Positions 48,381-59,187 of a stretch of 64,000 nt of DNA are shown here, piece by piece. Where the stretch lies: assembly GCF_000715075.1 (NCBI RefSeq), contig NC_134089.1:110429157-110493156 (forward strand), read 5' to 3'. The notes under the pieces were generated by a model, which ran no database searches, was not told the DNA's origin, and saw nothing but the letters and a program-made list of their open reading frames with translations. This stretch comes from Nicotiana tabacum (taxonomy: Eukaryota; Streptophyta; Magnoliopsida; Solanales; Solanaceae). Both the position numbers and the translations under genes were made by a program. Position 1 is the first letter of the stretch. Every line of letters begins with the position of its first letter.

Positions 48381-48978
48381 CCCTGACGTTTGTGTGTTGT
48401 AGGGTCTTTACAATGGGAAGATGATGGGATTGGTAGAGAGGATTGTGGACTTTATATATTAAAGTGGAGAGACAAGCCTATAACAGTAATGGTTGCCAAA
48501 GGGAATGATGAATGCAGTCATTGGTATATGAGATTAGGACATCCATCAATAATAGCAAGGAGCATATTTCTGCCTTGAAGAATAAAGTAGTAGATAGCCT
48601 ACAACACAACTGTGAAGTGTGTCCTTTAGCTAAGCAAAGCAGATTAAAATTTTTCTTAGCAACAGTAAAACTGATTGTATTTTTCAGCTTATTTATCTTG
48701 ATGTTTGGGGTCCTCACAAATTGCCTACATATGATAGAAAACATTATTTCCTTACGATTGTGGATGATTTTAGTAGGTATACCTGGGTGTGCTTATTGCA
48801 ATCAAAGTCTGAAGTTGTAACAGTGCTGAAAGATTTTCTTATAATGGTAAAGACTCAATTTGATATGAATGTGAAAGTGTTAAGGTATGATAATGGGAAA
48901 GAGTTTTTTAATTCCATCTGTAATGAGTTGCTAGCATCTTTAGGTGTTGTTCATCAAAGCAGGTGTCCCTATACACCC
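48381..48978 (+). pseudogene. copia GAG-pre-integrase and integrase core, cut
   Basis: The frame from 38246 resumes after the TTCTT duplication. HWYMRLGHPS and HNCEVCPLAKQSR form the HHCC zinc-binding region. Then LDVWGP carries the first catalytic Asp, TIVDDFSRYTWV follows, and RYDNGKEF carries the second. There is a stop at about 48414 and a frame change near 48560. The final Glu region is missing because another LTR element begins at 48979, just after CPYTP. Confidence 0.92.
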
Positions 48979-50363
48979 TGACGAGTGTCTAGCGTATATG
49001 AATTTAAACTCGTACTCTGTCAAATTATAATATAGAAAGATGTCGATCCCACAGAGATTGGTTTCTCTATTATACAAATTATTCTTATTTTAATTACTAT
49101 TTGAGAGAATCGTAAGAGTTGAGTTGAGAGTTAAAAACCAAATAATGAACAAAAAAACTGTAGAGAAAAGTATTTTTGGTTTTAACAAATATGATAAAGA
49201 TGTTGGGATCCTGATTTTACTTGATAATTCTATTAAAAAGCATATATTTATTTTTCAGTCTCTATTTCTCACACAGTGCATACATTCCTCTCTCGATTAC
49301 ACTTATATATGAATAATTAAATTGAACAATTAACAGCACTCCTCTCGGTTATAAAAATTAATTATCAAGATAGTAATATTAAAGAATCAGAAATATATGT
49401 TTGAATTGAAACATGCTCTTTTTTCAAAGTAAGTCCCTTTCAGTTACCTTACTTTTTATAACTTGAATTTTATACTATTCGCCTCTTTCGATTTCAGAAT
49501 TAGTACAAAATAACATTATAACACAAAACAGATAGATGTGATTAAATAAATGTCAACACTTATCAACACCACTATTAACCTTATTACCTCTTCCGCCTCT
49601 TTCGATTACAAAATGAATAACAGGTTAGTTTGTGGTACAAAGAGAATAGGTGTGACTAAATTAAATAACATCTAACTATAAAAGATGATAAAATTATAAA
49701 TCGAAAGTTTCAAACCAAACAAGTGAAATTGAAAAATAAACTTTCACTATTATATAGAATTATCAAGATCCGTCATTCTCCCAATATAAGACAATTACTC
49801 CATACTAGATCTAGTACTGCTAATGAAAATATTCATGTCTATTAAATAAAAAAATAGAAATAAATATTCAATAAGAATAATTCCGCCTATTTAATTAAAA
49901 ATAGAAACTAGAGTAATTTCCAACCTTGAAATTTATTTAGAACTGAAATGAAAGTGTAGCCACCACCGTGGTCTACGAAGACGATTAAAAACTGAAATAA
50001 ACTTTACAAGAGGAATAATTTCAAATCTCCCAAGTTACTTTTGCAGAGATTGGCAATCCATTTTATAGCCATGAGGTAACTTGATGGTAACCATTTTGCT
50101 TTGTTAGAAACGATTTTTGATTGAAAACAGTTTTTGTAGTTGTAATTTTGTTGTAGAATATCTTTCATTTTATTTTCTTGACATGTTTTGCTTCTTGCTT
50201 GTTACTCTGATGTATTTCTTGCTTGAAATCTTCCTTGACCTTGCACCACTACTTTTGCACTCTTTCCTGCATTATTTAGTTAAATATACAAAAAATATTT
50301 GATAATTTTTATGATTTTACAAGGATAATCATATATTTAAAATCAATCAAAATGCACTTATCA
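48979..50363 (-). repeat. 3' LTR of the unassigned element
   Basis: On the plus strand it starts TGACGAGTGTC and ends GCACTTATCA, so in element sense it is TGATAAGTGC...GACACTCGTCA. AT-rich; no ORF with a domain. Confidence 0.78.
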
Positions 50364-50381
50364 AATTCTCCCACACTTAAA
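50364..50381 (-). other. Polypurine tract of the unassigned element
   Basis: The reverse complement reads TTTAAGTGTGGGAGAATT, directly before the LTR start TGATAAGTGC. Confidence 0.75.
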
Positions 50382-52244
50382 CCTTTGCTCGTCCCGAGGA
50401 AAGAAAACAAGAGAATAATAAAAATAAAATAAAAAACTCTATTTTTTTGAGATAACTACACATTCATAACCTTTCAAAAATTAAAGACTTCACCTGGTAT
50501 GTCAATCCTTTTGAACTTTAAAGAACTTATATTATTTTATACTTTTACTTTTATTGTGCAAATGTCATTGTTAGAAATCTTTGATTTTCTGAAAAAAATC
50601 AAGAACATTGATTGCTCACTGATGGAGTCCAATAAACCATAGGCTTGCCTTTCTTGTCAATCTCCACTAATGTAGATTAATGCTGATTTTAGAATCTTTT
50701 AGGACTTTTGTTGGCTTGTAATATTAGGCTGAGGGCTGGTAGGATAACGGAATATTTTAAAAGTGACTACATTTTTTTTCCTGGCTTCTCTTTTATGTGC
50801 AAAGGATGACTCTATTTATCAGCAATGATTATGAGGATTTTAATATCTATAATCCTCTCTCTTTATTTTTTGTAGATACTAGACTTATATTGCCTATATA
50901 TATATATATATATTCAAGTGCTTCTTTTTTTTTCTTCTCTTTTTTTTTTTAATTTCCTTAAAGATACTCTTTCTGAGGTAAATATGTATTTCATTATACA
51001 TATACAAGATACGAGTTGATAATGTGTATGTTGTGGAACATAATTGTCCAATATTCCTTTTGACCGTGCACATATATACAATTTGTCATCCTTTTATCTT
51101 AAACACGAGGCCAGAAAAAATAATAAGTGGGTGTTATCTAATAATTTTTTTCTTTCTTTTTGGCTTTGGAGTCATCAAGGTTTATGAACAGAAAAAATAT
51201 AGGCTCAAAATTTGGGCACTAGCGATATATTTATTTTGGTGGGATTAATAAAAAGGCTCAAACGATCCAAAGATGGCCTAATTTATTTTCCAAAATCAGC
51301 ACTTTTCTAGGACTTCGCCTTGACAAACAATAGAGGCAAGTTCTAGTTATTGACTATCATGAGTTTCATGTCTCAATTATTTCCAAAAATTCAAAATTTC
51401 ATTACAGTAGACTATTTACATTTGCAAAAATAGTAGCAAAAGTTATAAGTTCTTAAAGCTCTTATGGATTTGAAACACTTCCAAAAGTGTTGTCAAAAAT
51501 TTATTGATGTCATTCATGTGCAAAATCTTCTAAAAGCAATTTGTTTTTCATTTTTTTATAAATATTTATTAATTTTACTGCTACAAAAGAGAAGAATCCT
51601 TTTAAGAGCAAATTACCAAAGTGCATATGAATGTTAGGTATGCATCACTTTCATGACAAAGATAAGCATTTTGTAAGAAAATACATGAAAGTTAAGAATC
51701 TAAAAACACCACCTTGCATAGATTTAAAATATATTTACAACCACTGAATCTTACCTACAAGAGTGAAAAAGTTCTTCCTTGAAAAACATAAAAACCATTA
51801 GTTCTACCCTTCACGGGCCATTAATATTTACAACAAAAAATATTACTTGTTAGATTTCCAACCAAGATCATCATAGCTTGTCGCTACAACAAAAGTACAT
51901 AACCAAGACAACAAAAAAACTTCCAGTTAGATGCTTCCAAAGCAACCATAAGTTTTCTTTTTTTCCTTCGACAAAATATAGTAACCTTTATACAAAAACT
52001 TTATCCACATCTTTGAAACCATGAAAAGAAAGAGCAGTACTTACCAACTCCCCGTTACTTAAATCGTTCATTGTACCGAATGAACGCCCTTATCACTAAT
52101 ATCCACTAGTACCTGTGCCATCATCCTGAAAGAAGTCAAAGTCTACATCAAAATTATTTTTCTCCATGTGTGGAGTAGTAACAAATGGTTCTCCATTGAA
52201 GAGGGTGATAGGAATGCTAGGAGTAGCAATTCCACTGATTGTTG
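50382..52244 (-). other. Internal non-coding sequence of the unassigned element
   Basis: AT-rich with T runs (50920-50952) and a short (TA)n at about 50894-50913. No recognisable coding sequence; pol is absent, so the element is either non-autonomous or heavily deleted. Confidence 0.55.
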
Positions 52245-52800
52245 TTACATCTGAGAAAAAGGTTCCTTATTAAATGGCATAGGATCTAGCGGTGGTGGCG
52301 GCATTGAGATTGATAGTTCTGGAATTCGATACCAACTAGTACTTGGATCAGAAAAAGTGTTGCTGCCCGGACCTGTAAATTGATGCGACTGAAAATTTGA
52401 ACCACTGAAGCACTTGCCATCATTAGACAAATTATATAGAAAATTATCCATCGAGCATATGGTCGGGGATGTGTAAGCAACATGATTATGTAGAGTTTGA
52501 CATATGAAATTTTGACCCTTTTTTATGTCTATCAACTCCGACATAACATGTTCCATCTTCGCTCCCATCATTGCTTGCATCTTGGCAAAGATATCCCAAT
52601 TTTTTCTCATTGCAGCTTGTTCTTGTAATATCTATTGGAGATACACGAGAATATCTGTTAAAGTAGGAGAAGAGGAGGTACCCACATTTTTTGCCTTATC
52701 TGCCTCAATCAACATTGGATTTTCTAAAGTATGATATTCATCCGCAACCAAGTCCGGACCATGGGGGTGGTGACAAGCTATTAATAAAGTTATATTCAAC
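52245..52800 (-). pseudogene. gag-like remnant of the unassigned element
   Basis: The frame 52610-52245 has KNWDIFAKMQAMMGAKMEHV, then ELIDIKKGQNF and a Pro/Ser-rich tail. Upstream, after a stop near 52631, the same frame has LIEADKAKNVGTSSS. A helical N-terminal part with a Pro/Ser-rich tail at the 5' end of the element suggests gag, but I do not recognise the family. Confidence 0.4.
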
Positions 52801-52810
52801 AAAATAAGCA

Positions 52811-53662
52811 TGTAATGATCCGACCGGTCATTTTGAGCTCTAGCGTGTCGTTTAGCAGTTTGAGTCCATGAGCAGCTTCACTTCTTATGACTTGTACGCA
52901 TGGTAGGAATTGAATTTCTGGAAGTTCGGAGTTGAATTGGAAAGAGAATTCTCATTTCGAAAGCTTTAAGTTGAAAAAATTGATTAATATTGGATTTTTG
53001 AGTAAACGACTTCGGAATCGGGATTCAAAGATTCCAGCAAGTTTGTATGATGATTTCGGACTTAGGCGTATGTCCGGATCGGGTTTTGGAAGACCCGGGG
53101 ACGTTTCGGTGCCTATAGTGGAAGTTAGCATTTTTAGAAGAATTTCATAAGTTTGGGTTGAAGTGCATTTTAGTGTTACCGATGTCTTCTTGGGATTTCG
53201 AGTTTGGGAATAGCTCCGTATGGTGATTCTGGTGTTGGGATCACAACCGAAAGTGAATTCGGAGGTCCGAGGGTCATTTAGGAGTTATTTGACTAAAGAT
53301 AGAAATTTAAAGGTTTTTAAGGAGTTTGACCGGAAGTGGACTTTTTGATATCAGGGTCAAAACCCAATTTCGGAAGTTGGAATAGGTCCGTAACGTCGAA
53401 TGCGACTTGTATGGGAAATTTGAGGTCAGTCGAACGTGATCTAATAGGTTTCGATATCGAATGTAGAAGTTTGAAATTCTAAAGTTCATTAAGCTTGAAT
53501 TAGAGTGCGATTCATGTTTTAGTGTTGTTCAATGTAATTTGAGGCATCAACTAAGTTCCTGTCATGTTATGGGACTTGTTAGTATACTTGGTTGGGATCT
53601 TATTGGGCTCGGATGAGTTTTGGAGGAGTTTTTGGAAGAGTTTGGCGTTTTGAGCATAAACA
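52811..53662 (+). repeat. Partial gypsy LTR A (5' end only)
   Basis: It starts TGTAATGATCCGACCGGTC, a typical gypsy LTR start in this window (compare TGTAACGACC of the LARD-like element). No LTR end follows; a second LTR start occurs at 53663. It may be an LTR interrupted by element B, with the rest beyond the window, or a rearranged LTR. Confidence 0.6.
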
Positions 53663-55797
53663 TGTAATGATCCAAAGGTCCATTTTTAGTTCTAGTGATC
53701 GAAACTCGATTTCGAGACTTCCAGGATTTTGATAATGAATTATAGGAGTGATCTGGAAAGTTTGGTCTAATTTCATCAAGTCGCGATTGAGTTTTTAGCA
53801 CAAAATATGAGTTAATTATTTAACGAGTGAAATTAGTATCACATTGAGTAAATGAGCTTCGAATTGAGTTTCGAATGAAGGAATAGGTTCGTATAATTAT
53901 TTGTGACTCATAGGAACAAGAATCGTCGAATTCTGAGTTCGTATGATAGTGTTAGAGCATTTTTGTGAATTAAAAGCTGCTGAAATTTCTGGGCAGCTTT
54001 TGTATTTTTCGCAGATGCATGAACAGTACTGCACCTACGTGAACAGTAACTGCACCTGCGTGAACAGTAACCGCACCTGCGAAAATGCTGGGCAGTGTAT
54101 AAATCAAGCAGTCCGAGATTTTTACTCATTTTGGAGCTATGGAGCGCTGATTCAAGCGCTTTTTACCATACGGATTGGGGTAAATGTTCTATATCCAAAA
54201 GTGATTATATTTAATGATTCCATGGTTATTTTCATCAAGTATTAGTGAATCAAATGGAAGAAATTGGAGAAAATTTGTAAACTTTTCAAAAACGGAAATT
54301 CTAGATTTGGAGGTCGATTCGTTATCGGAATTTGATAAAATTGATATGGTTGAACTTGTATCAGAATGGGTTGTCAGATTTTGTGAGTTTTTTTGGAATC
54401 CGGGCACGTGGGACCAAGGGAAATGTTATCAACTTTTCGAGCGGAGTTAGGAATTTATCTAAATTGAATTGTTGTGAGTATTAGAGCCTATATTTATGGA
54501 TTTTCTCATTTCTTGTCTAGTTTTGGAGCGTTGCGCATCGATTTGAGTCACCGGAAGGGCTTGGAAGCCGGTTATGGAACTTCAGAGCGAGGTGAGTCTC
54601 CTTCTAATCTTGTAAGAGGGAATTGTCCTATAGGTAAATTAATTGGATTTGTGCTCCTACTTGTGGGGGATGCGTATGCACGAGGTGACGAGAGTCCATG
54701 CGTAGCTACTATTATGTTTAAGTATGGGCAGTCTAGGACCCAAAAGCATGCTATACTTGGAATATTTGTAATCTTATTGACAGTTTGAATTGCTTAAATC
54801 ACATCAAATTAGTAAATGAATTTCTAAAAAGATTAAACTTCATTTTCTTGAATTGTTAAAAGAGAATTGGCTTTTCCTTAGATAATTGTTCCCTGATGAA
54901 TTCTTGATTGACCGATTGTTGTGTTTATTTATATTTGACTGTGTCGCATGTATGATTCGTGAGCGGGGTATTAGATGCATCTATGGTTCGTGCCATTCGA
55001 CCCTCTGGCAGTGCACACTTTAAATATAGTTGGATCGGGCCGTACGTCCTCGACATGATTTGCGCATATTTGTATTGCTTGCCTTGGGATTTATAAATGT
55101 TGGTATTTGCTCTCCCTGGCTTAAGATACATGTATAAATGATGAAAAATAAATTTGGAAATCTCCTATTAATGAAAGAATTACTTACTTGGTTCATGCTA
55201 TTGAGTTACACCCATCTTTATGAAAATCCACGATTTACTATATGATTGGTATATTATTATCGGACCACTAGTAAGTGTCGAAGTCGATCTCTCATCTCTA
55301 CTTCTTCGATATTAGATGGGATACTTACTGGGTACACGTTGTTTTCGTACTCATACTATACTTTCTATGCATTTTTGTTGCACAGGTTCATGTGTGGCTA
55401 GTGGCTTAGTGGCATAGTGGCATGGTTGATACGGAGATTTAGGTGAGCTACATTTATCAAGACGACTTGTAGCTAGCAGAGTCTCCTTCAGAGTATTGTA
55501 CTGTATTTCCATTTCTGTCCACTTTGTATTCCGGACAATTAATGTATTTTATTTCATTCCCTAGTAAATGCTCATGCACTTGTGACACCGGGTTCTGGGA
55601 TGATTATGGGGTATCTTGTATTAACTTCTTAACATTTATATTTAATTTGAAATGATTACCTTTTACTAGTAAAATTGAAGGAAAATCGTAGTTTTCAAAA
55701 ATTATTAAAATGAGAATTTAATTGAGTATTTTAGTTGGCTTGCCTGACAGTGGTGTCCGGCGCCATCACGGCCCTTAGTAGATTTTGGGTCGTGACA
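53663..55797 (+). repeat. 5' LTR of element B
   Basis: It starts TGTAATGATCCAAAGGTCC and ends GGGTCGTGACA. It has a TGCACCTGCG repeat cluster at about 54010-54085 followed by TATAAAT (54098-54104). Confidence 0.75.
54098..54104 (+). promoter_or_regulatory. Candidate TATA box of element B LTR
   Basis: TATAAAT lies just after the GC-rich GCACCTGCG cluster, in the LTR middle. Confidence 0.5.
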
Positions 55798-55800
55798 ACA

Positions 55801-55905
55801 TGGTATCAGAGTACTAGGTTCCCTTAGGTCTCACGAGTCATGAGCAAGTCTAGTAGAGTCTTGCAGATCGGTTCGGAGACGTCTGTACTTATCTTCGGGA
55901 GGCTA
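55801..55905 (+). other. Primer-binding site and conserved leader of element B
   Basis: TGGTATCAGAGTACTAGG begins 3 bases after the LTR end and fits an initiator tRNA-Met primer for its first 11 bases. The following segment contains GGTCTCACGAGTCATGAGCA and GGAGACGTCTGTACTTATC, shared with 45411-45327. Confidence 0.85.
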
Positions 55906-58900
55906 CAGGGTTGTTAGGAGAACTTCCCTTCTTGATTCCTCATCGTACAGTTTGATTCCTTTGAGGCTTATGCCTTTATTTCTTTCCTATTCAATTTTAT
56001 GCGACGTGGAGCACTTATTATAAATCAGGAATTGAGAAATTTTAAAGGTACTATAGAGGTGGTACGGGATGCTTCTCCCGGCATAGTTGATTTGACTATT
56101 GTCATTGCCTTGTGGAAGGATATTCTGTCGTTTCAGCTCAGTAATTGTACTTTTGAGAGCTCTGAGGCTAGGCACAAGTTTCTATGATGCTTATGAATGA
56201 TTGTCGCGCATTATTGATGTGATGGTAGGATGCTTGCCTACGTGTCGGGGCAGTGAATGACTTGAAGGGAGGTTTACTCAGTGTATGATTTAGATATTCA
56301 GTATTTTATTCCCCGTGGGGGAAAGACAATCGGGCTAAAGATGTTCAGATTTGGGTTGATGGAGTAACGAGGCTTGGTATTCGCGAGGGTGGTGGAATTT
56401 TCACCTGTGATGAGGTACCGTTGTCCTTGTTGAATGTACTAAGTTCACCGGTGTTAAGACCTTCAACAATTCGCCTTTGGGGTAGGATATTGTAAGATAA
56501 TGTGTATTTCTGTCATATCGAATCTCTTGCGGTGGTTCAGGATTTAATGTGTATTTCTAATGTTGACGGCTCGAGAAAATTGATCTTCGGAAAGGTTTAA
56601 AAGTTAGTAGCGGTCTATTGGTTCAAGTGCTACCGAATTAGACTTTGATCTAAGGCATCGGCTGAGCAGCAAAGGATGAGGAAGGACGTGTGGGAAGTGT
56701 CAGGCAGTGGTTAAATTTCTAGAAGGCTAAGTGTAAGAAGCAGAAGTCGAATAGTTGCTTAAAGAAGAGGGTCCGGCCAAAGTGGGAGAGTGGCAAAGCA
56801 ACACGTGGATTCAGTGGCAGGATAACTACACCCTTGAGGAAGGTTGGAGTGATTTGGGAATTTTTAGTGGATGGTGATTGGGTATACGAGCTTAATTTGA
56901 AATATTGGCTAGCATAACGGCAAGAGATTCGATATGACAGAAATGAGCTGCTTGATATGAAGAAGGATACAACATAACTTTGAATTGGAAGATATTGTCG
57001 CACATTTAGTTAATGTCCACGGGAGTGAATGGACTTGTGCAGCTGGTGGATAAGCACGGGCTCAGGATGGATTATTGATGTTGTACTATTTTTACCCTGT
57101 GCTATGACGTTTGAAGATGTCGGCGCGTAGTCTCCAAATTTGGCAAAGCTTCGGCGAAGGATTCTATTAACTATCTGGTAAGATGTCTAATGTGTGAATG
57201 TTGCTAGAGTTTCAGAGTGTTCATGAAATGCTAAAGGAAGGATTTCGAGGAATCTGGCAGTTTAATTGCGCAAGGTCATGTCAATAAGAGATAAAGAATC
57301 TTGGTAGGTTCCAAAGTTGTGTAATAGTGGCTTCAAGCTAAGTGGGAGAGTCCCACCGCATACGGTTGGATTGTCTGGTCGCCTATTTGTGAGATTTCTA
57401 GATATCGGCATATTGATGGGTTATCGCGACTAAGGAAAGAGAACATCAATAGTAATTTGAGCAAAGGAATTGAAGAATGAGTTCTATAATTGGCATCATC
57501 GATTCATGTTTGGGCATTGGGAAAACTCAGGAACTATGCTTCGCGTAGAAGTGAGTTGCAAGGAAGGTGATTCGTCCGAGTGCTTCTTTGAGAGGGTGGT
57601 CATGTGCTAAAGGAGCCTTGCAGTTGATTATATTCCGGACCATGTCAGAGTGGGCGACTCTCAATAATGGTCCTAGTGAATTCAAAAATAAAAAATACGA
57701 TGCCTAAGGGTTCAAGCCCATAGTATGGTTAAGAATCAAGTTTTTGTAGTAGCTTATGATAAGAGGCTCAGAATGTTTACTTTGGATTTGTAAAGGAATT
57801 ATCAGAACAGGTGTATCAGTTAAAGATGCGAAGGTGCATGCAAGGAGTGTATGAAATGATGGTTTGGAGACAGGGTGGTCTTGTGGGATGGGGTCACTCA
57901 AGGTGAGTGCAGATTCAGGTTGGTGATGCAAGGAATGGAGCTATTATTATCTTTAAGGCAAGTTAAGGATGAATTAGAAGAAGATAGATTGGTTAGCCAT
58001 GGTTGAATTGGCATAGTGATGGCAGTGCGTGCGAGGCTCAACGGCCGCCGTAATTGATAATGTTTGGAAGTATTCAAGTATTATGGCCTGTTATGTGTAG
58101 GTGGGTCTCGAAAGGTGTGGTGGTTTAGGCCACTACTTGAGGATTTGAATGTTCTACGGTTCTGAGAATTCACTTGTGTCTTGCTATGGTTCTCCTGAAA
58201 TGAGTTAAGTGAAAAGTTTCTATTTGATGAAGTATTAGTGGTTCCGGAGTTATGATAAAAAAATCGTGTTCTATCGCATGGCTTGTTAGGTGAAGTGAAC
58301 GGTATGAAATTTGAAGGTGAGGATCAAGGTTGCGGTTCAGTGTTTGACAAGGATTTCACGAGCTCGGATGAGCAGGAAGGGGATTTGGATATTTGGAGTA
58401 TGCTGGTATTGTCTACAGCGTTGCCTGAGGTCAATGATTTGTGAAATAGGCTTTGCATCCTGGTTATGGAGTCTTGATCACTTTTCCGCATTAGTGCGGT
58501 CGGTGGTATGGATGTGCAGACTTGTTATCTATTACGGAAGGTCGTGAGAGCGTGCCCCACGGGAAGATTGTATAAGTGTGGCATGTAGTTACTTCATTGA
58601 TTGAAGAATTAAACCAAGTATGAAGATTGTGGTGATATCATTAATTTGAGAATTTATGCCTAGAGGGCACTCGATTTATTGGGTTGTAAATTGTGGAGAA
58701 TTACTCCGGTTATGATGGTTGTTCCTGTGTGTTATGGGAAAAAGAGGGTTATTATGGACCCAAGAAAGATTATGGACTTAGTTCGGTGCAATCAAAATCC
58801 GCTTGAGGTCTGTGAATGGATTTACGTATGAATATGGGCCTTATATCAGGCATAATGTGTTCATTTCAGCATAGCGCTCCTTATGGAGGAGTATTCAGAC

Positions 58901-59187
58901 GTGGGATGTTATTTCGTCATCAGCTATTTCATGTAATGCTATATTGTGCCGACTGAGTTGTGAACGACTCGATAATTTTCTTATGTATTGAGGTTCAGCG
59001 TAGCGATGCTGATATGTGAGCATGATGGCTCTTTATCTTCAGAACATATATCGCACCTCAGTTGTGCTTGAGTTTGTCAGCTTATGGCGCTATATGTCCC
59101 CTCAAGGACGGTATTATGTACTTAGCGTGCTTGGGACCGATATTCAGTATCTTGTTGTAATGAGCAATTTATCTTGGTGTGTATTTG
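55906..59187 (+). other. Non-coding internal sequence of element B
   Basis: About 3.3 kb without a domain-bearing ORF; the longest frames are below 100 codons. I see no gag, protease or RT motifs on either strand. Confidence 0.6.

Larger units (their letters stand above)
14212..48978 (+). mobile_element. Ty1/copia retrotransposon split by nested insertions
   Basis: Plus-strand pieces lie at about 14212-14546 (LTR end, primer site, gag start), 37085-38246 (gag, zinc knuckle, protease) and 48381-48978 (GAG-pre-integrase and integrase core). Reading continues across each insertion once the insert and one 5-bp duplication are ignored, so these are pieces of one element. The piece ends within integrase at 48978 where another LTR begins; RT, RNase H and the 3' LTR are not in the window. 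Several in-frame stops show it is dead. Confidence 0.88.
48979..52810 (-). mobile_element. Minus-strand LTR retrotransposon fragment of unassigned family
   Basis: An LTR (48979-50363) is followed on its right by a polypurine tract, so this is the 3' LTR of a minus-strand element. A gag-like remnant lies at 52245-52800. The element is cut at 52810 by a gypsy LTR. Insertion is within the copia integrase, probable duplication CACCC (48974-48978), partner outside the window. Lineage is unclear. Confidence 0.75.
53663..59187 (+). mobile_element. Element B: plus-strand gypsy element, 5' part
   Basis: An LTR (53663-55797) is followed by a primer site and 3.4 kb of internal sequence without recognisable gag or pol. 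It is cut at 59187 by the chromovirus LTR. Its leader matches that of the LARD-like element, which suggests another non-autonomous gypsy element. Confidence 0.75.

Noticed and set aside
55906..59187. Host gene in the longest pol-free stretch
   Set aside because: No frame above 100 codons, no splice-like exon set I can support, and it is bounded by an LTR/primer site, so it is best read as element B interior.
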